Below, in pieces: positions 36,492-46,470 of a DNA stretch of 64,000 bases. Numbering within the stretch: the first letter of the stretch is position 1; the number at the start of each line of letters is the position of its first letter. The position numbers and the translations under genes are program-made. The DNA comes from Thermohalobaculum sp039805905. Lineage in GTDB: Bacteria > Pseudomonadota > Alphaproteobacteria > Rhodobacterales > Rhodobacteraceae. A model generated the notes under the pieces. It did no database searches, was not told the DNA's origin, and worked only from the letters and a program-made list of their open reading frames with translations. The stretch spans positions 1 through 64,000 of the forward strand of contig JBDIVM010000006.1 in NCBI GenBank assembly GCA_039805905.1, in the 5' to 3' direction.

Positions 36492-37431
36492 CGGGGGTCT
36501 CCGTTTTCCAGTTGCCCAGGTTGAACACCCGGTCCGGTTGCAGCATCCCCGCCTTGTAGGTGCCGATCGCCACTGGCAGCCCATCGAGGCTGGCCCAGGC
36601 GACATCCCCATAGTCGAGGTCCACGGCCGGAACCGGGACGGCCTGCCCCTGACGGAGCCGGGCCGCTGCCGCCGCCGGAACGGCCAGAGCCGGGATGTCG
36701 TCCAGCCCGGTCGAGACCGGCAGCAGGTAGTCAGCGCCGCCCATATGGCGTATCTCGTCGAGCTTTTCAAAGGAAATCGCGCGATCGAGCGTGAACGGCC
36801 CGCTCTTGAGCCTGCGCAACATCGTCACATGGGCATGACACCGCAGGTCGCGGCCGAGGTCGCGCGCGATCGAACGCACATAGCCGCCCTTGCCGCAGAC
36901 GAGTTCGAGTTCGGCATGGTCGGGGTCGGGCCTGGCGATCAGCCGCAGGCTCTCGACGCGGAGCGGCCGCGCGGCGAGGTTCATCTCCACTCCCTCGCGG
37001 GCGAGGTCGTAGGCGCGCTCGCCCTCGACCTTCACGGCCGAGAACTGTGGCGGCACCTGCGCGATGTCGCCGACATAGGCGGGCAGCGCCGCCCGGATCT
37101 CGTCGTCCGTCGGGCGGCGGTCCGTGGTCGCGATCACCGCACCCTCGGAATCGTCGGTCGTGGTGGCCTGGCCAAGACGGATGGCGAAACGGTAGGTCTT
37201 GGGCCCCTCCTGCGCCAGTCCAATGGTCTTGGTCGCCTCGCCGAAGGCGATCGCCAGAACGCCCGTGGCGATCGGGTCGAGCGTGCCGGCATGCCCCGCC
37301 TTGCCGGCACCGAAGGCCCAGCGCGCCTTCGACAGCGCCCTGACCGAGGTGACGCCGGCGGGCTTGTCCAGCACCACCCAGCCGTCAACCCGGTTGCCCT
37401 TGTGCTTGCGCGGCATCTGCGCTCCGTGCAT
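36475..37431 (-). CDS. truB: tRNA pseudouridine(55) synthase
   Basis: 318 residues; alternative ATG at 37416. It makes pseudouridine 55 in the T-loop of tRNAs. The catalytic aspartate is in the motif GHAGTLDPIATGVL (about 45-58), and GWVVLDKPAGVTS and GGYVRSIARDLG are also family signatures. The C-terminal ~60 residues form the PUA-like/TruB_C region. The last 17 bases overlap rpsO. The start is 187 bases from the divergent oxidoreductase gene. Confidence 0.97.
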   Translation of the reverse strand: MHGAQMPRKHKGNRVDGWVVLDKPAGVTSVRALSKARWAFGAGKAGHAGTLDPIATGVLAIAFGEATKTIGLAQEGPKTYRFAIRLGQATTTDDSEGAVIATTDRRPTDDEIRAALPAYVGDIAQVPPQFSAVKVEGERAYDLAREGVEMNLAARPLRVESLRLIARPDPDHAELELVCGKGGYVRSIARDLGRDLRCHAHVTMLRRLKSGPFTLDRAISFEKLDEIRHMGGADYLLPVSTGLDDIPALAVPAAAAARLRQGQAVPVPAVDLDYGDVAWASLDGLPVAIGTYKAGMLQPDRVFNLGNWKTETPDVDHP

Positions 37432-37617
37432 TGCGATCGGGGGCGAGGTTTAGCCGCACCGGACGCCAGGGGGAAGGGGCGGCCCCTGCTGCGCCCCTTC
37501 GCGGATTGCGCCGGGACAGGTCTCTCGCGCAAGATCGCGGCTTTCCCGCCCGAGAGCATCCGGGCGGGCCCGCGCGCCGCCGCGGATCGGCCGCCACAGA
37601 TCAGGGGAAGGGACCCG

Positions 37618-39576
37618 ATGAGCTTCGAGCATCTGTTCACGCCGCTGCGGATCCGCGGCCTCGTGATCCCGAACCGGATCTTCTCGACCGGCCACCAGAC
37701 GAACATGGTCGAGCACGGCGCTCCCTCGGAGCGCATGGCCGCCTATCACGCGGCGCGTGCCGCCGGGGGCGCCGGCCTCCTGATCATGGAGGCCGCCCGG
37801 ATGCACCACACGGCCCTGAGCGACGGCCCGGTGCTCGACGTCAGCCGCGAGGCCGCGGTCGCGGGCTATGCCCGGGTCGCCGAACAGGTGAAGCCTCACG
37901 GCACGCTGCTGTTCGGGCAGCTGTCCCATCCCGGCCGGGTGAACGCCCGGATCCAAGACGGGGTGCGCTTCCCGGCCTATTCCGCCTCGGCAGTCCGCGA
38001 CGCCCGCTTCGGCTCGATCCCCCGGCCGCTGAGCGTGACCGAGATCGAGGACATCGTCGCCGGCTATGCGGGCGGCGCAAGCCGGCTGATGGCGGCGGGT
38101 CTCGACGGGGTCGAGATCACCGCCAGCCACGGCATGCTGCCCGCGCAGTTCCTCAACCCCCGCGTCAACCGGCGCGAGGACGGCTATGGCGGTGACCTGG
38201 CGGGCCGGCTGCGCTTCCTGCGCGAGGCGCTGGAGGCCGCGCGCGCTGCCATCGGGCCGGACGGCGCGCTCGGGCTCCGGATATCGGTCGACGAGATGGA
38301 GATCGACGGCCTTACCGCCGGCGAGGTGGCCGAGGCCTGCCGCGCCCTGGATGCCCTGCCCGCCCTCGACTACTTCAACCTCACGGCCGGTTCCATGGCC
38401 GGGCTTGGCGGTTCGGTACATGTCGTGCCGCCGATGGCGATCGCGGCGGGCTATCTCGCCAGGCCGGCCGGAGAGTTGCGGCGCCAGCTCGCGAGGCCGG
38501 TGTTCCTGGCCGGCCGCATCAACCAGCCGCAGGTCGCCGAGGCGATCCTCGCCGCCGGCCAGGCCGACATGTGCGGCATGACCCGGGCGCTGATTGCCGA
38601 TCCTCAGATGCCGGCCAAGGCGCGCGCCGGACGGATCGACGACATCCGCGCCTGCATTGCCTGCAACCAGGCCTGCATCGGCCACCTCCACGCCGGAACG
38701 CCGATCTCCTGCATCCAGCATCCCGAGACCGGGCGCGAGCAGCGCTACGGCCGCCCTGCCCCGGCAAAGCGCCGGCTGAGGGTCCTCGTCGCCGGCGGCG
38801 GGCCGGCCGGCATGAAGGCGGCGGCGGTGGCGGCGGCCCGCGGGCACGCGGTCGTGCTCTGCGAATCCGGCCCCGCGCCCGGCGGGCAGGTGCTGCTGGC
38901 GCAGCTCCTGCCCGGCCGCGCCGAGTTCGGCGGCCTCGCGACCAACCTCGCCCGCGAGGCCAGGCTCGCCGGCGCCGAGATCCGCACCGGCACGCCCGTG
39001 ACCCGCGCGCTCGTCGCGGCCGAAGCCCCCGACGCCGTCATCCTCGCGACCGGCGCGCGGCCGCACATGCCTCCGGCCGAGACCTGCGAGGGCGCGCATG
39101 TGATCGACGCCTGGAGCGTTCTCGGCGGCGCGAATGTCGGCAACCGCGTCGTGGTGTCGGACTGGCGCGGAGACTGGGTCGGCATGGGCCTCGCCGAACT
39201 GCTGGCCCGGAACGGCGCGGCGGTGACGCTGGCGGTCGATGCCCCGGTCCCGGGGAACGCGCTGCAGATCTACCTGCGTGACCACTGGAACGGCGTGCTC
39301 CACGGCCTCGGGGTCCGGGTCATCCCCTATCTGCGCTTCTTCGGTGCCGACGCGGAGTCGGCCTATTTCCGGCACGCGGTCACGCAGGCGCCGGTGGTCG
39401 TGGACCAGACCGACACGGTGGTGATCTGCCACGGCGCCGCCGCGTCCGACGGCCTGCGCGACGAGATCGCCGGCCTCGCGCCCGAGATCCGGCTGATCGG
39501 CGATTGCCTCGCCCCGCGCACCGCGGAGGAGGCCGTCTACGAGGGTCTGCGGGCGGGAACCGAGATCGGGGCCTGA
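37618..39576 (+). CDS. FadH/TMADH-type NADH:flavin oxidoreductase with 4Fe-4S and FAD domains
   Basis: 652 residues from ATG 37618, with AGGGGAAGGG upstream. The N-terminal old-yellow-enzyme FMN barrel spans about 1-335 (MSFEHLFTPLRIRGLVIPNRI, GQLSHPGRV, GMTRALIADPQMP). Cysteines 346, 349, 353 and 365 form the CxxCxxxC-x11-C site for a 4Fe-4S cluster. A Rossmann FAD/NAD half follows (RVLVAGGGPAGMKAAAVAA near 390). The layout is that of 2,4-dienoyl-CoA reductase and trimethylamine/dimethylamine dehydrogenases. Which class it belongs to is not resolvable by eye; a link to methylated amines is possible, given the dehydrogenase at 20-22 kb. Confidence 0.88.
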   Translation: MSFEHLFTPLRIRGLVIPNRIFSTGHQTNMVEHGAPSERMAAYHAARAAGGAGLLIMEAARMHHTALSDGPVLDVSREAAVAGYARVAEQVKPHGTLLFGQLSHPGRVNARIQDGVRFPAYSASAVRDARFGSIPRPLSVTEIEDIVAGYAGGASRLMAAGLDGVEITASHGMLPAQFLNPRVNRREDGYGGDLAGRLRFLREALEAARAAIGPDGALGLRISVDEMEIDGLTAGEVAEACRALDALPALDYFNLTAGSMAGLGGSVHVVPPMAIAAGYLARPAGELRRQLARPVFLAGRINQPQVAEAILAAGQADMCGMTRALIADPQMPAKARAGRIDDIRACIACNQACIGHLHAGTPISCIQHPETGREQRYGRPAPAKRRLRVLVAGGGPAGMKAAAVAAARGHAVVLCESGPAPGGQVLLAQLLPGRAEFGGLATNLAREARLAGAEIRTGTPVTRALVAAEAPDAVILATGARPHMPPAETCEGAHVIDAWSVLGGANVGNRVVVSDWRGDWVGMGLAELLARNGAAVTLAVDAPVPGNALQIYLRDHWNGVLHGLGVRVIPYLRFFGADAESAYFRHAVTQAPVVVDQTDTVVICHGAAASDGLRDEIAGLAPEIRLIGDCLAPRTAEEAVYEGLRAGTEIGA

Positions 39577-39601
39577 CCGGTTCGCGCGGCGGCCGCCGGA
39601 G

Positions 39602-41680
39602 TCACCGTCCCTCCCGCCGCCAGGCGACCAGCAGCAGGAGCGAGACCGCCAGCACCGCCAGCCATGCGGGCAGCAGGGGTGTGAGCCTGACGCCGGTCAC
39701 CCGGTAGGCGTCGCGTCCATGGAGCGCGATCCAGTTCCGGCCATGCGCCCGGCGCCCGTCGCCGACCAGCCGGACCTCGGGCACCCCGTCGCCAAGCCAG
39801 TGCACCGCGCCGCCGGTCGCCTCGGCGAGCGGCGCCAGCAGATCGCCGGTGGCGAGCGGGTCGGCGTATTCCGCCGGGCTCGGCGGGCCGACAGCGGCCA
39901 CCGCGTCGAGCGTGCCGTCGGAGAACCGCCACAGCCCCTCGGATGCACCCTCCAGCAGCGCCTGCCATCGGCCGGGGCCGACCTGCTCGTAGCTGAGATC
40001 GCGGGTCTCGCTCCCGTCCGGCGCCGTGGCGCGCATCGGGCCGGGCGGCTCGGCGGCAAGCGTCCGGCGCTCGACCAGCACACGCGACCCGTCGACGCGG
40101 GCGGACAGCGCCTCCTCCTCCAGCTCGGGCTCGCGCATCAGCCAGTGGGCGAGCCGGCGCAGCAATTCGGACTGCGGCCCGCCGCCTTCGAAGCCCCGCG
40201 CCCAGAGCCAGGCATGGTCCGAGGCCACCAGCGCGACCCGCCCCTGATCGACGCGGTCGAGGATCATCAGCGGTCGGTCTCCATGGCCCTTCATCACCAC
40301 ATTGCCCGAGAGCGGCGTGACCTCGATCTGTCGCAGCCAGCGGCCCCAGCGCGGACCCTCGGGACCAAGCCCGGCCGCCTCCTCAAGCCCGGCCGTCACC
40401 GGATGGCGCTGGCCGATCTCGGTCACCCTGGGCAGGAAGGGTGTCTCGAACACCTCGAGCGTCGGCGAGGCCGGCAGGATGTCGCTGAGCGGCGTGCGGC
40501 TCAGGCTCTGTGCGCCGGCGAAGGCAGGCCCCGAGGCGACAAGGACCGCGCCGCCGTCGCGGACATAGCGCGCGACATTCGCCAGGTAGGCGGTCGCCAG
40601 CACGCCGCGCCAGCGGTAGCGGTCGAACACGATCAGGTCGAAATTGTCGATCTTCTCCAGGAACAGCTCGCGGGTCGGGAAGGCGATGAGCGAGAGCTCG
40701 CGCACCGGCGTGCCGTCCTGCTTCTCGGGCGGGCGCAGGATGGTGAAGTGGATCAGGTCCACGGTCGGGTCCGATTTCAGCTGGTCGCGCCAGGTCCGGC
40801 CGCCCGGATAGGGCTCGCCCGAGACCAGGAGGACCCTGAGCCGGTCGCGCACGCCGGTCACGGCCGCAATCACCCGGTTGTTGCGCTCGGTCAGCTCGCC
40901 ATCCCTGGGCGGCAGCCGGAAGTCGACCACGTTCGGACCGCCATGGGATATGTCGACGCCGATCTCGGTCTCCTGACCGACGGGCACGCTGATTCGCCGG
41001 GGCGGCCCGCCATCGACCGAGACCTCGACCTCCAGGCGCGGCACCGCCGCCCCGCCATGGGCGCGGGCAAGCAGCTTGAAGGTCACGCTCTCGCCGACGA
41101 TGCCGAAGGCGGGGGTGCCGGTCGCCTCGATCGCGAGGTCGAACCCTTCCTTCTCTCCGGCGATCAGCGCGTGGACCGGGGCGGGAAACCCCGCGATCCG
41201 CCCCGCATCATGGATCTGGCCGTCCGTCAGCAGCATCGCGCCGGCGATCTGTCCCGGCGCCACATGGCCGGCGGCCTCGTCAAGGGCGGTAAGCAGCCGC
41301 GTGCCGCGGTTCTCGCCGCTGTCGTCCGGACCCACCTCGACGGTGCGCAGCTCCAGCGGGCTCGCGGGCGTGTCGAGCGCCTCGATCGCCGTGCGCAGCC
41401 CGGCTTCGGCGGCCCGGATCTGCGCGGTGCGGTCCTCGAGGCCGGTCGACTGCGAGCGATCGACCACCAGAAAGGCGACGTTCGTCAACCCCTCGCGCTC
41501 CTCGCGCGTGAACTGCGGCCCCGCCAGCGCCAGAACCAGCAACCCGAACGCGAGGCCGCGCAATCCCCATCCGGGCAGGCCGCGCCAGAGCCCGATCCCG
41601 GTGCCGAGGCCGACGAGCCCTGCAAGCACGGCGATGGCCCGCCAGCCGACATCCGGAAGGAAGGTCAGGCCGAAGTCCAT
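39602..41680 (-). CDS. Membrane vWA/glutamine-amidotransferase-like protein, last gene of the moxR operon
   Basis: 692 residues. Two N-terminal membrane helices (about 14-32 and 40-57) and one near the C-terminus (LLPAWLAVLAVSLLLLVAW) flank a large periplasmic part. VAFLVVDRSQSTGLEDR near residue 68 resembles a vWA-like strand with DxSxS. A segment LRVLLVSGEPYPGGRTWRD to VRDGGAVLVASGPAFAG (about 285-400) resembles the class I glutamine amidotransferase-like fold found in this family, without a visible catalytic Cys. It starts seven bases after the DUF4159 gene. Probably part of a MoxR-dependent membrane complex; molecular role unknown. Confidence 0.8.
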   Translation of the reverse strand: MDFGLTFLPDVGWRAIAVLAGLVGLGTGIGLWRGLPGWGLRGLAFGLLVLALAGPQFTREEREGLTNVAFLVVDRSQSTGLEDRTAQIRAAEAGLRTAIEALDTPASPLELRTVEVGPDDSGENRGTRLLTALDEAAGHVAPGQIAGAMLLTDGQIHDAGRIAGFPAPVHALIAGEKEGFDLAIEATGTPAFGIVGESVTFKLLARAHGGAAVPRLEVEVSVDGGPPRRISVPVGQETEIGVDISHGGPNVVDFRLPPRDGELTERNNRVIAAVTGVRDRLRVLLVSGEPYPGGRTWRDQLKSDPTVDLIHFTILRPPEKQDGTPVRELSLIAFPTRELFLEKIDNFDLIVFDRYRWRGVLATAYLANVARYVRDGGAVLVASGPAFAGAQSLSRTPLSDILPASPTLEVFETPFLPRVTEIGQRHPVTAGLEEAAGLGPEGPRWGRWLRQIEVTPLSGNVVMKGHGDRPLMILDRVDQGRVALVASDHAWLWARGFEGGGPQSELLRRLAHWLMREPELEEEALSARVDGSRVLVERRTLAAEPPGPMRATAPDGSETRDLSYEQVGPGRWQALLEGASEGLWRFSDGTLDAVAAVGPPSPAEYADPLATGDLLAPLAEATGGAVHWLGDGVPEVRLVGDGRRAHGRNWIALHGRDAYRVTGVRLTPLLPAWLAVLAVSLLLLVAWRREGR

Positions 41681-41687
41681 GCCGCCC

Positions 41688-44525
41688 TCACTGCCCCAGC
41701 CGTTCCAGTACCGCCGGCGCGTGTACCTGGTCGGACTTGTAGTTGCCGGTCAGGGCGTACATCACGACGTTGATCCCGAAGCGGATCGCCATCTCGCGCT
41801 GGTTGTCGCCGGAACGGCCCACCGGAAACATCGGCCGGCCCTGCGCGTCGACCGCCCAGGCCGCCGCCCAGTCGGCCGACCCCACCACGACCGGCGAGAC
41901 ATTGTCGTCGACCCGGTCGAACTGCGGCAGGTCCGGCTCGGCCACGCGGCGCTCGCTGCCGGGCGGCGGCGCCTCGGCCCAGACCCGCCCGCCGCGCCAG
42001 CGCCCGGGGAAGGACGAGAGCAGATAGAAGCTCCGGCTGAGCACGTGGCCGGTGTCGACCGGCGCCAGTGCCGGAAGGTTCAGCGCCCGGGCGATCTGGC
42101 GCATGTCGACACCCGACGCGGCGCCAAGCCCGGTCGCGCCGCTCTGCGTGTCGATGACCAGCATGCCTCCGCCGGAGAGATAGCGCGAGAGGTGCTCGAG
42201 CGCCTGCGCGTCCGGCAGCGATGCGTTCGAGAGTGGCCAGTAGAGCACCGGAAAGAGGCTCAGCTCGTCAGTCGCCGGATCGACCCCCATCGGCGGGCCC
42301 GGTTCCACCGCAGTGCGCTCGGAGAGGGCGTTGCCGAGCCCGACCAGGGCGCGTTCCGAGATCTCGTCCGTCCGGCTTTCGCCGGTGATGATATAGCCGA
42401 GCGTCGTCTCGGCGGCAGCGGCAACCGCACGCTCGACCGGAATCTCGGCCCGCGCCCCGGGCACAGGAGCGAGCAGGACGGCGAGCGCCGCCGCGGCGGC
42501 GCGGCGGCGGAGCGACAGCCGGCCGGAAAGCCAGACGGTCGCCAGGAGGTCGATCGCGCCCAGCACCACGGCGAGCGCGATGAGCCGCGGTCCGAAGCGG
42601 CGCGTCTCCACCCCGCCCAGCGTCTCGGCAACGGCGCCGGCCGGCGCGGGCGGGAACGGCGCAAGCCGGTCGCCCGGCCGGAACAGATTGACCACCACGG
42701 TCTCCGCCGCACCCGGCGGGCGCGTCGCGGCGGCGACGCGGCGGTAGAGCCCGGGCGGCAGCAGGCGCCCCGCCTCGCCGCCGGCGAGACGCTCGCCCGG
42801 CACCGGCTCGCCGAGATCCGAGGCGGGCGCCGGCCGCCCGTCCCAACCCGTCATCAGCTCACCGCGCCAGAGCGTACCGGCCAGTTCCTCGTCGCCCGGC
42901 GTCTCCGGCACCCGGCCCGGCGCCAGCGCCATCAGCCGGCCGAGCATCTCGACGAAGAGACCGGAAAGCGGCAGCGACGACCACTCGGCATCGGCCGAGA
43001 CGTGGAACAGGACGACATGGCCCTGGCCGCGCCGCGCCGCGGTCACCAGCGGCGTGCCGTCCGAGAGCGTGGCCCAGACCCTGCCCGCGAGATCGGGCGA
43101 GGGTTCGGCCAGCACCTGGGTCCGCACATCGACCTCGGCCGGGGGAACGAGGCGGCGGAACGGTCCTTCGGGATCGAATGGCCCGAGCGCCTTCGGCGCG
43201 CCCCAGGCCAGCGCACCGCCCAGCACCCGGCCGCCCCGGCGCAACCGCACCGGCAGCAGCCTGTCCTCGGCCACGGCGCCGGTTCCGAAGCCGCCCTCGC
43301 CGACGGCGGCGGCGAGCCGCGGCCCGGCGAAGCGGATCAGCAGGCCGCCCTCCTCGACCCAGCCGGTCAGGGCCTCGCGCTCGGGACCGCTGAAGTCCCC
43401 ATGGTCCGCCAGCACGATGACCGGGGGCGGGTCGGCCAGGAGATCGCCCAGCGCCGCCATGCGAACCTCCGCCCAGGGTGTCAGGGCCTGGCGCAGATAG
43501 TGGCTCGCTGAGGTCAGCGAGGGCGCCACGGACTCGGCCTCGAGGTCGACGATGGCCGCGGTGACGCGCCTGAGCCCAGCATCGGCGACCGCGGCGCCGC
43601 CGGCGCTCGCACCTTCGGCCAGCGCGATCCGGCTGATCCGCTCCAGAAGCTCGGGCGGCAGGTCGAAGCGGGCGACAGCGGCCAGCTCCCCGGCAGCGAA
43701 GCTGACCGGTGCGACGCCAAGCCGTCGCTCGGGCTCGCCGGGAGCAGCGGAGTAGGCGATCACCGCGGTTGCGGCCGGCGCGCTGCCGTCGGCCCTCAGT
43801 ACCTCGGCGACCACATGCCCGTCCTCGAGCCGCGGCGGCGTCAGCGCGCGGGCCGGGCTCACCGGGCCGACGAGGCGCAGCGGACCCGCGGCCGCCAGCC
43901 GGGCGGCCAGCGCCGCCGTGGCCGCGCCATCTGCGGACCCGTCGTGAATGAGCCCGTCATGGAACCATACGGACTCCGACGGGTCCGGGACGGCGCCCGC
44001 CTCGAGCGCCGCCAGCACCGCGGCACGGTCGGGTGCCCAGGGCAAGGGCACCGCCGCCTCCAGCACGGCGCGGGCGGCCGCGGCGGCCAGCACCGGCGGC
44101 GCGCTGCCCGCGGCCGTCTGCCAGAGGATCACCGGGCGCCCCGCCTGTGCCGCCTCGTCGACCGCCGCCAGCGCCGCGGCCTTGCGCACGGGCCAGTCCG
44201 GGCCGCTGGCCCAGCCCTGGTCGAGCAGGATCAGCACCGGACCGTCGCCCTGCGACGCAAGCCGGGCGCCCGGGTTCAGCACCGGCCCGGCGAAGCCGAC
44301 GATCACCGCCGCCAGCGCAAGGCAGCGCAGGAGCAGCAGCCACCACGGCGTCCTTGCCGCCTGCCGCTCCGGATCATCGAGCCCGAGAAGCAGCCGCACC
44401 CCGGCGAAGATCTCGAGCTTCGGGCTCGGCGGGATGGCGCGCAAGAGCCACCAGAGGATCGGCAGCGCGATCAGCCCGGTCAGCAGCAGCGGATTGACGA
44501 AGCCGAGCGCGCCGAGGCTGGACAT
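41688..44525 (-). CDS. BatA-like membrane protein with C-terminal DUF4159
   Basis: 945 residues from ATG 44525, overlapping the DUF58 stop as TGATG; a GTG lies one codon earlier. The N-terminal BatA-type region has helices at about 8-30 and 62-82 around LRAIPPSPKLEIFAGVRLLLGL. A large periplasmic part follows with GQGHVVLFHVSADAEWSSLPLSG. A membrane helix lies near 650-670 and another near 685-700. The C-terminal DUF4159 (about 730-940) shows LGYIITGESRTDEISERALVGLG and LFPVLYWPLS. It belongs to the conserved moxR cluster of Rhodobacterales; function unknown. Confidence 0.88.
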   Translation of the reverse strand: MSSLGALGFVNPLLLTGLIALPILWWLLRAIPPSPKLEIFAGVRLLLGLDDPERQAARTPWWLLLLRCLALAAVIVGFAGPVLNPGARLASQGDGPVLILLDQGWASGPDWPVRKAAALAAVDEAAQAGRPVILWQTAAGSAPPVLAAAAARAVLEAAVPLPWAPDRAAVLAALEAGAVPDPSESVWFHDGLIHDGSADGAATAALAARLAAAGPLRLVGPVSPARALTPPRLEDGHVVAEVLRADGSAPAATAVIAYSAAPGEPERRLGVAPVSFAAGELAAVARFDLPPELLERISRIALAEGASAGGAAVADAGLRRVTAAIVDLEAESVAPSLTSASHYLRQALTPWAEVRMAALGDLLADPPPVIVLADHGDFSGPEREALTGWVEEGGLLIRFAGPRLAAAVGEGGFGTGAVAEDRLLPVRLRRGGRVLGGALAWGAPKALGPFDPEGPFRRLVPPAEVDVRTQVLAEPSPDLAGRVWATLSDGTPLVTAARRGQGHVVLFHVSADAEWSSLPLSGLFVEMLGRLMALAPGRVPETPGDEELAGTLWRGELMTGWDGRPAPASDLGEPVPGERLAGGEAGRLLPPGLYRRVAAATRPPGAAETVVVNLFRPGDRLAPFPPAPAGAVAETLGGVETRRFGPRLIALAVVLGAIDLLATVWLSGRLSLRRRAAAAALAVLLAPVPGARAEIPVERAVAAAAETTLGYIITGESRTDEISERALVGLGNALSERTAVEPGPPMGVDPATDELSLFPVLYWPLSNASLPDAQALEHLSRYLSGGGMLVIDTQSGATGLGAASGVDMRQIARALNLPALAPVDTGHVLSRSFYLLSSFPGRWRGGRVWAEAPPPGSERRVAEPDLPQFDRVDDNVSPVVVGSADWAAAWAVDAQGRPMFPVGRSGDNQREMAIRFGINVVMYALTGNYKSDQVHAPAVLERLGQ

Positions 44526-45433
44526 CACATCCCTCCCAGTGCCGCGTAGAGCTGGAGGAGCGCCCGGCGCGGGCTCTGGTCGGTGCGGTGCAGGATAAGC
44601 TGCCAGCCCGCGCGCCGCGCGATGGCCGCGAGGGCGTCACGCCGCTCGCCCAGGCGCGCGAGATAGGCCGCGCGCAGCGCGCCCGCCTGGTCGGTGTCGT
44701 GGCGCACCTGGCGGCCGACGCTCTCGAAGCGGGTGCGGCCGGCGAAGGGGAAGTCCTCCTCGACCGGGTCGAGGATCTGCACGTAGATGCCGGCGATCCC
44801 CTGCCCCGCCGCGGCGCCGAGTGCCGGCAGCACGGCATCGGCCGGCCCCATGAAGTCCGAGAGATAGACCGCCCGGCCGACCCGTGGCATGGCGATCTGC
44901 GGAGGCATGCCGAAATCGGCCTCGAGGTCCGGACCGGCGCTGAGGATCCCGGCCCAGCGCATGAGCTGGCGCTCGCCCGTGCGCGGCTCCTCGGCCTCGG
45001 TGCCGAGGAGCCCGAAGCGTTCGCTGCCGCGCGCGAGCAGCACGCCCAGCGCCAGCGCCAGCAGCGACGCCCGCTCGGCCTTGCTGCGCGGCACCGGGCC
45101 GGACTTGAACTCCATCGACTGCGAGCGGTCGCACCAGACCATCACGGTCTCGGCCGCCTCCCACTCCATCTCGCGCACATAGAGCCGGTCGGAGCGGGCC
45201 GAGCGGCGCCAGTCGATCAGCGAGAAGGGGTCGCCCGGATGGGCGGCGCGGTACTGCCAGAAGGTCTCGCCCATGCCTGCCCGGCGCCGGCCGTGCACGC
45301 CGGTCGCGAGGCTGGAGGCCAGCCGCTCGGCCTCGACGAGCAAGGGCGGCAGCGTGCCGGAAATGCGCTCGGCGTCGCGGCGGAGCCAGCCCGCCCTGTC
45401 GCGCACCCGCGCTCCGGCCGCAGAGCCCGACAT
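44525..45433 (-). CDS. DUF58 domain protein of the MoxR cluster
   Basis: 302 residues; its ATG overlaps the moxR stop as TGATG and its own stop overlaps the DUF4159 start. The DUF58 core is visible as AAHPGDPFSLIDWRRSARSDRLYVREMEWE (about 63-92). A vWA-like fold follows, with VMVWCDRSQSMEF carrying a DxSxS metal site. DUF58 proteins accompany MoxR ATPases and vWA proteins and are thought to help in assembling or metal-loading target complexes. No membrane helix is seen. Confidence 0.92.
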   Translation of the reverse strand: MSGSAAGARVRDRAGWLRRDAERISGTLPPLLVEAERLASSLATGVHGRRRAGMGETFWQYRAAHPGDPFSLIDWRRSARSDRLYVREMEWEAAETVMVWCDRSQSMEFKSGPVPRSKAERASLLALALGVLLARGSERFGLLGTEAEEPRTGERQLMRWAGILSAGPDLEADFGMPPQIAMPRVGRAVYLSDFMGPADAVLPALGAAAGQGIAGIYVQILDPVEEDFPFAGRTRFESVGRQVRHDTDQAGALRAAYLARLGERRDALAAIARRAGWQLILHRTDQSPRRALLQLYAALGGM

Positions 45434-46428
45434 CAGGCCGCTTCCTCCAGCGCCGTCCCGGACAGCAACTCGTCGATCACCGAGGCGATGGTCGCCCCCT
45501 CGGCCCGCGCGGCGAAGGTCAGCGCCATGCGATGCGTCAGCGCGGGACGGGCCAGCGCGGCGACATCGCCGACCGAGGGCGCGAGCCGCCCGGTCAGCAG
45601 CGCCCTCGCGCGCGCCGCGAGCATCAGCGACTGCGCGGCGCGCGGCCCCGGGCCCCAGGCCAGGCGCGCGCGCGCGGCCTCGGCGGCCTCGGGCCCGTCG
45701 GGCCGGGCGGCGCGGACGAGGTCCAGGATCGCCTCGACCACCCGCTCGCCCACCGGAACCTGGCGCACCAGGCGCTGCAGCGCGACCAGCCGCTCCGCGT
45801 CCAGCACCGGCTCGGCGATAGCTTCCTCGACCCCGGTGGTGCTGAGCAGGATGTCGCGCTCCTCGTCGCGGCTCGGATAGTCGATGTCGATCTGCAGCAG
45901 GAAGCGGTCGAGCTGCGCCTCGGGCAGCGGGTAGGTTCCCTCCTGTTCGATCGGGTTCTGGGTGGCGAGCACATGGAACGGACGCGCCAGCTTGCGGTGC
46001 CGGCCGGCGACCGTGACCTCGCGCTCCTGCATTGCCTGCAGGAGCGCCGACTGGGTGCGCGGGCTGGCGCGGTTGATCTCGTCGGCCATCAGCAGCCGGG
46101 TGAACACCGGGCCCTCGATGAAGCGGAAGGCGCGGCTGCCGTCAGGCCCCTCCTCCAGCACCTCGGAGCCCAGGATGTCGGCCGGCATCAGGTCGGGGGT
46201 GAACTGGATGCGGTTGGTGTCGAGCCCCAGCACGGTGCCGAGCGTGTCGACCAGACGGGTCTTGGCGAGGCCCGGCACGCCCACGACCAGCGCGTGACCG
46301 CCCGCAAGGATCGCGGTGAGCGCCAGCTCCACCACGGCGGACTGGCCGACGATTCGACGCGCGACCTGCTCGCGGACGCGGTGCAGGGTTTCTCCTGCCT
46401 GCTCAATCTGCTCGACCGGATCTGTCAT
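45433..46428 (-). CDS. moxR: MoxR family AAA+ ATPase
   Basis: 331 residues, first gene of a four-gene operon. Walker A is GVPGLAKT at residues 50-57, and Walker B with the following motif is LLMADEINRASPRTQSALLQAMQERE. Sensor 1 shows ATQNPIEQEGTYPLPEAQLDRFLL. The C-terminal lid domain is present. MoxR ATPases act as chaperones for protein complexes. A purine-rich site precedes the ATG. It is divergent from the DUF1285 gene over 98 bases containing a long inverted repeat, the likely shared control region. Confidence 0.95.
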   Translation of the reverse strand: MTDPVEQIEQAGETLHRVREQVARRIVGQSAVVELALTAILAGGHALVVGVPGLAKTRLVDTLGTVLGLDTNRIQFTPDLMPADILGSEVLEEGPDGSRAFRFIEGPVFTRLLMADEINRASPRTQSALLQAMQEREVTVAGRHRKLARPFHVLATQNPIEQEGTYPLPEAQLDRFLLQIDIDYPSRDEERDILLSTTGVEEAIAEPVLDAERLVALQRLVRQVPVGERVVEAILDLVRAARPDGPEAAEAARARLAWGPGPRAAQSLMLAARARALLTGRLAPSVGDVAALARPALTHRMALTFAARAEGATIASVIDELLSGTALEEAA

Positions 46429-46470
46429 GGCCTCTTCTGTCCCTTCTTATAGCCTTGGGGCTGTCAAATG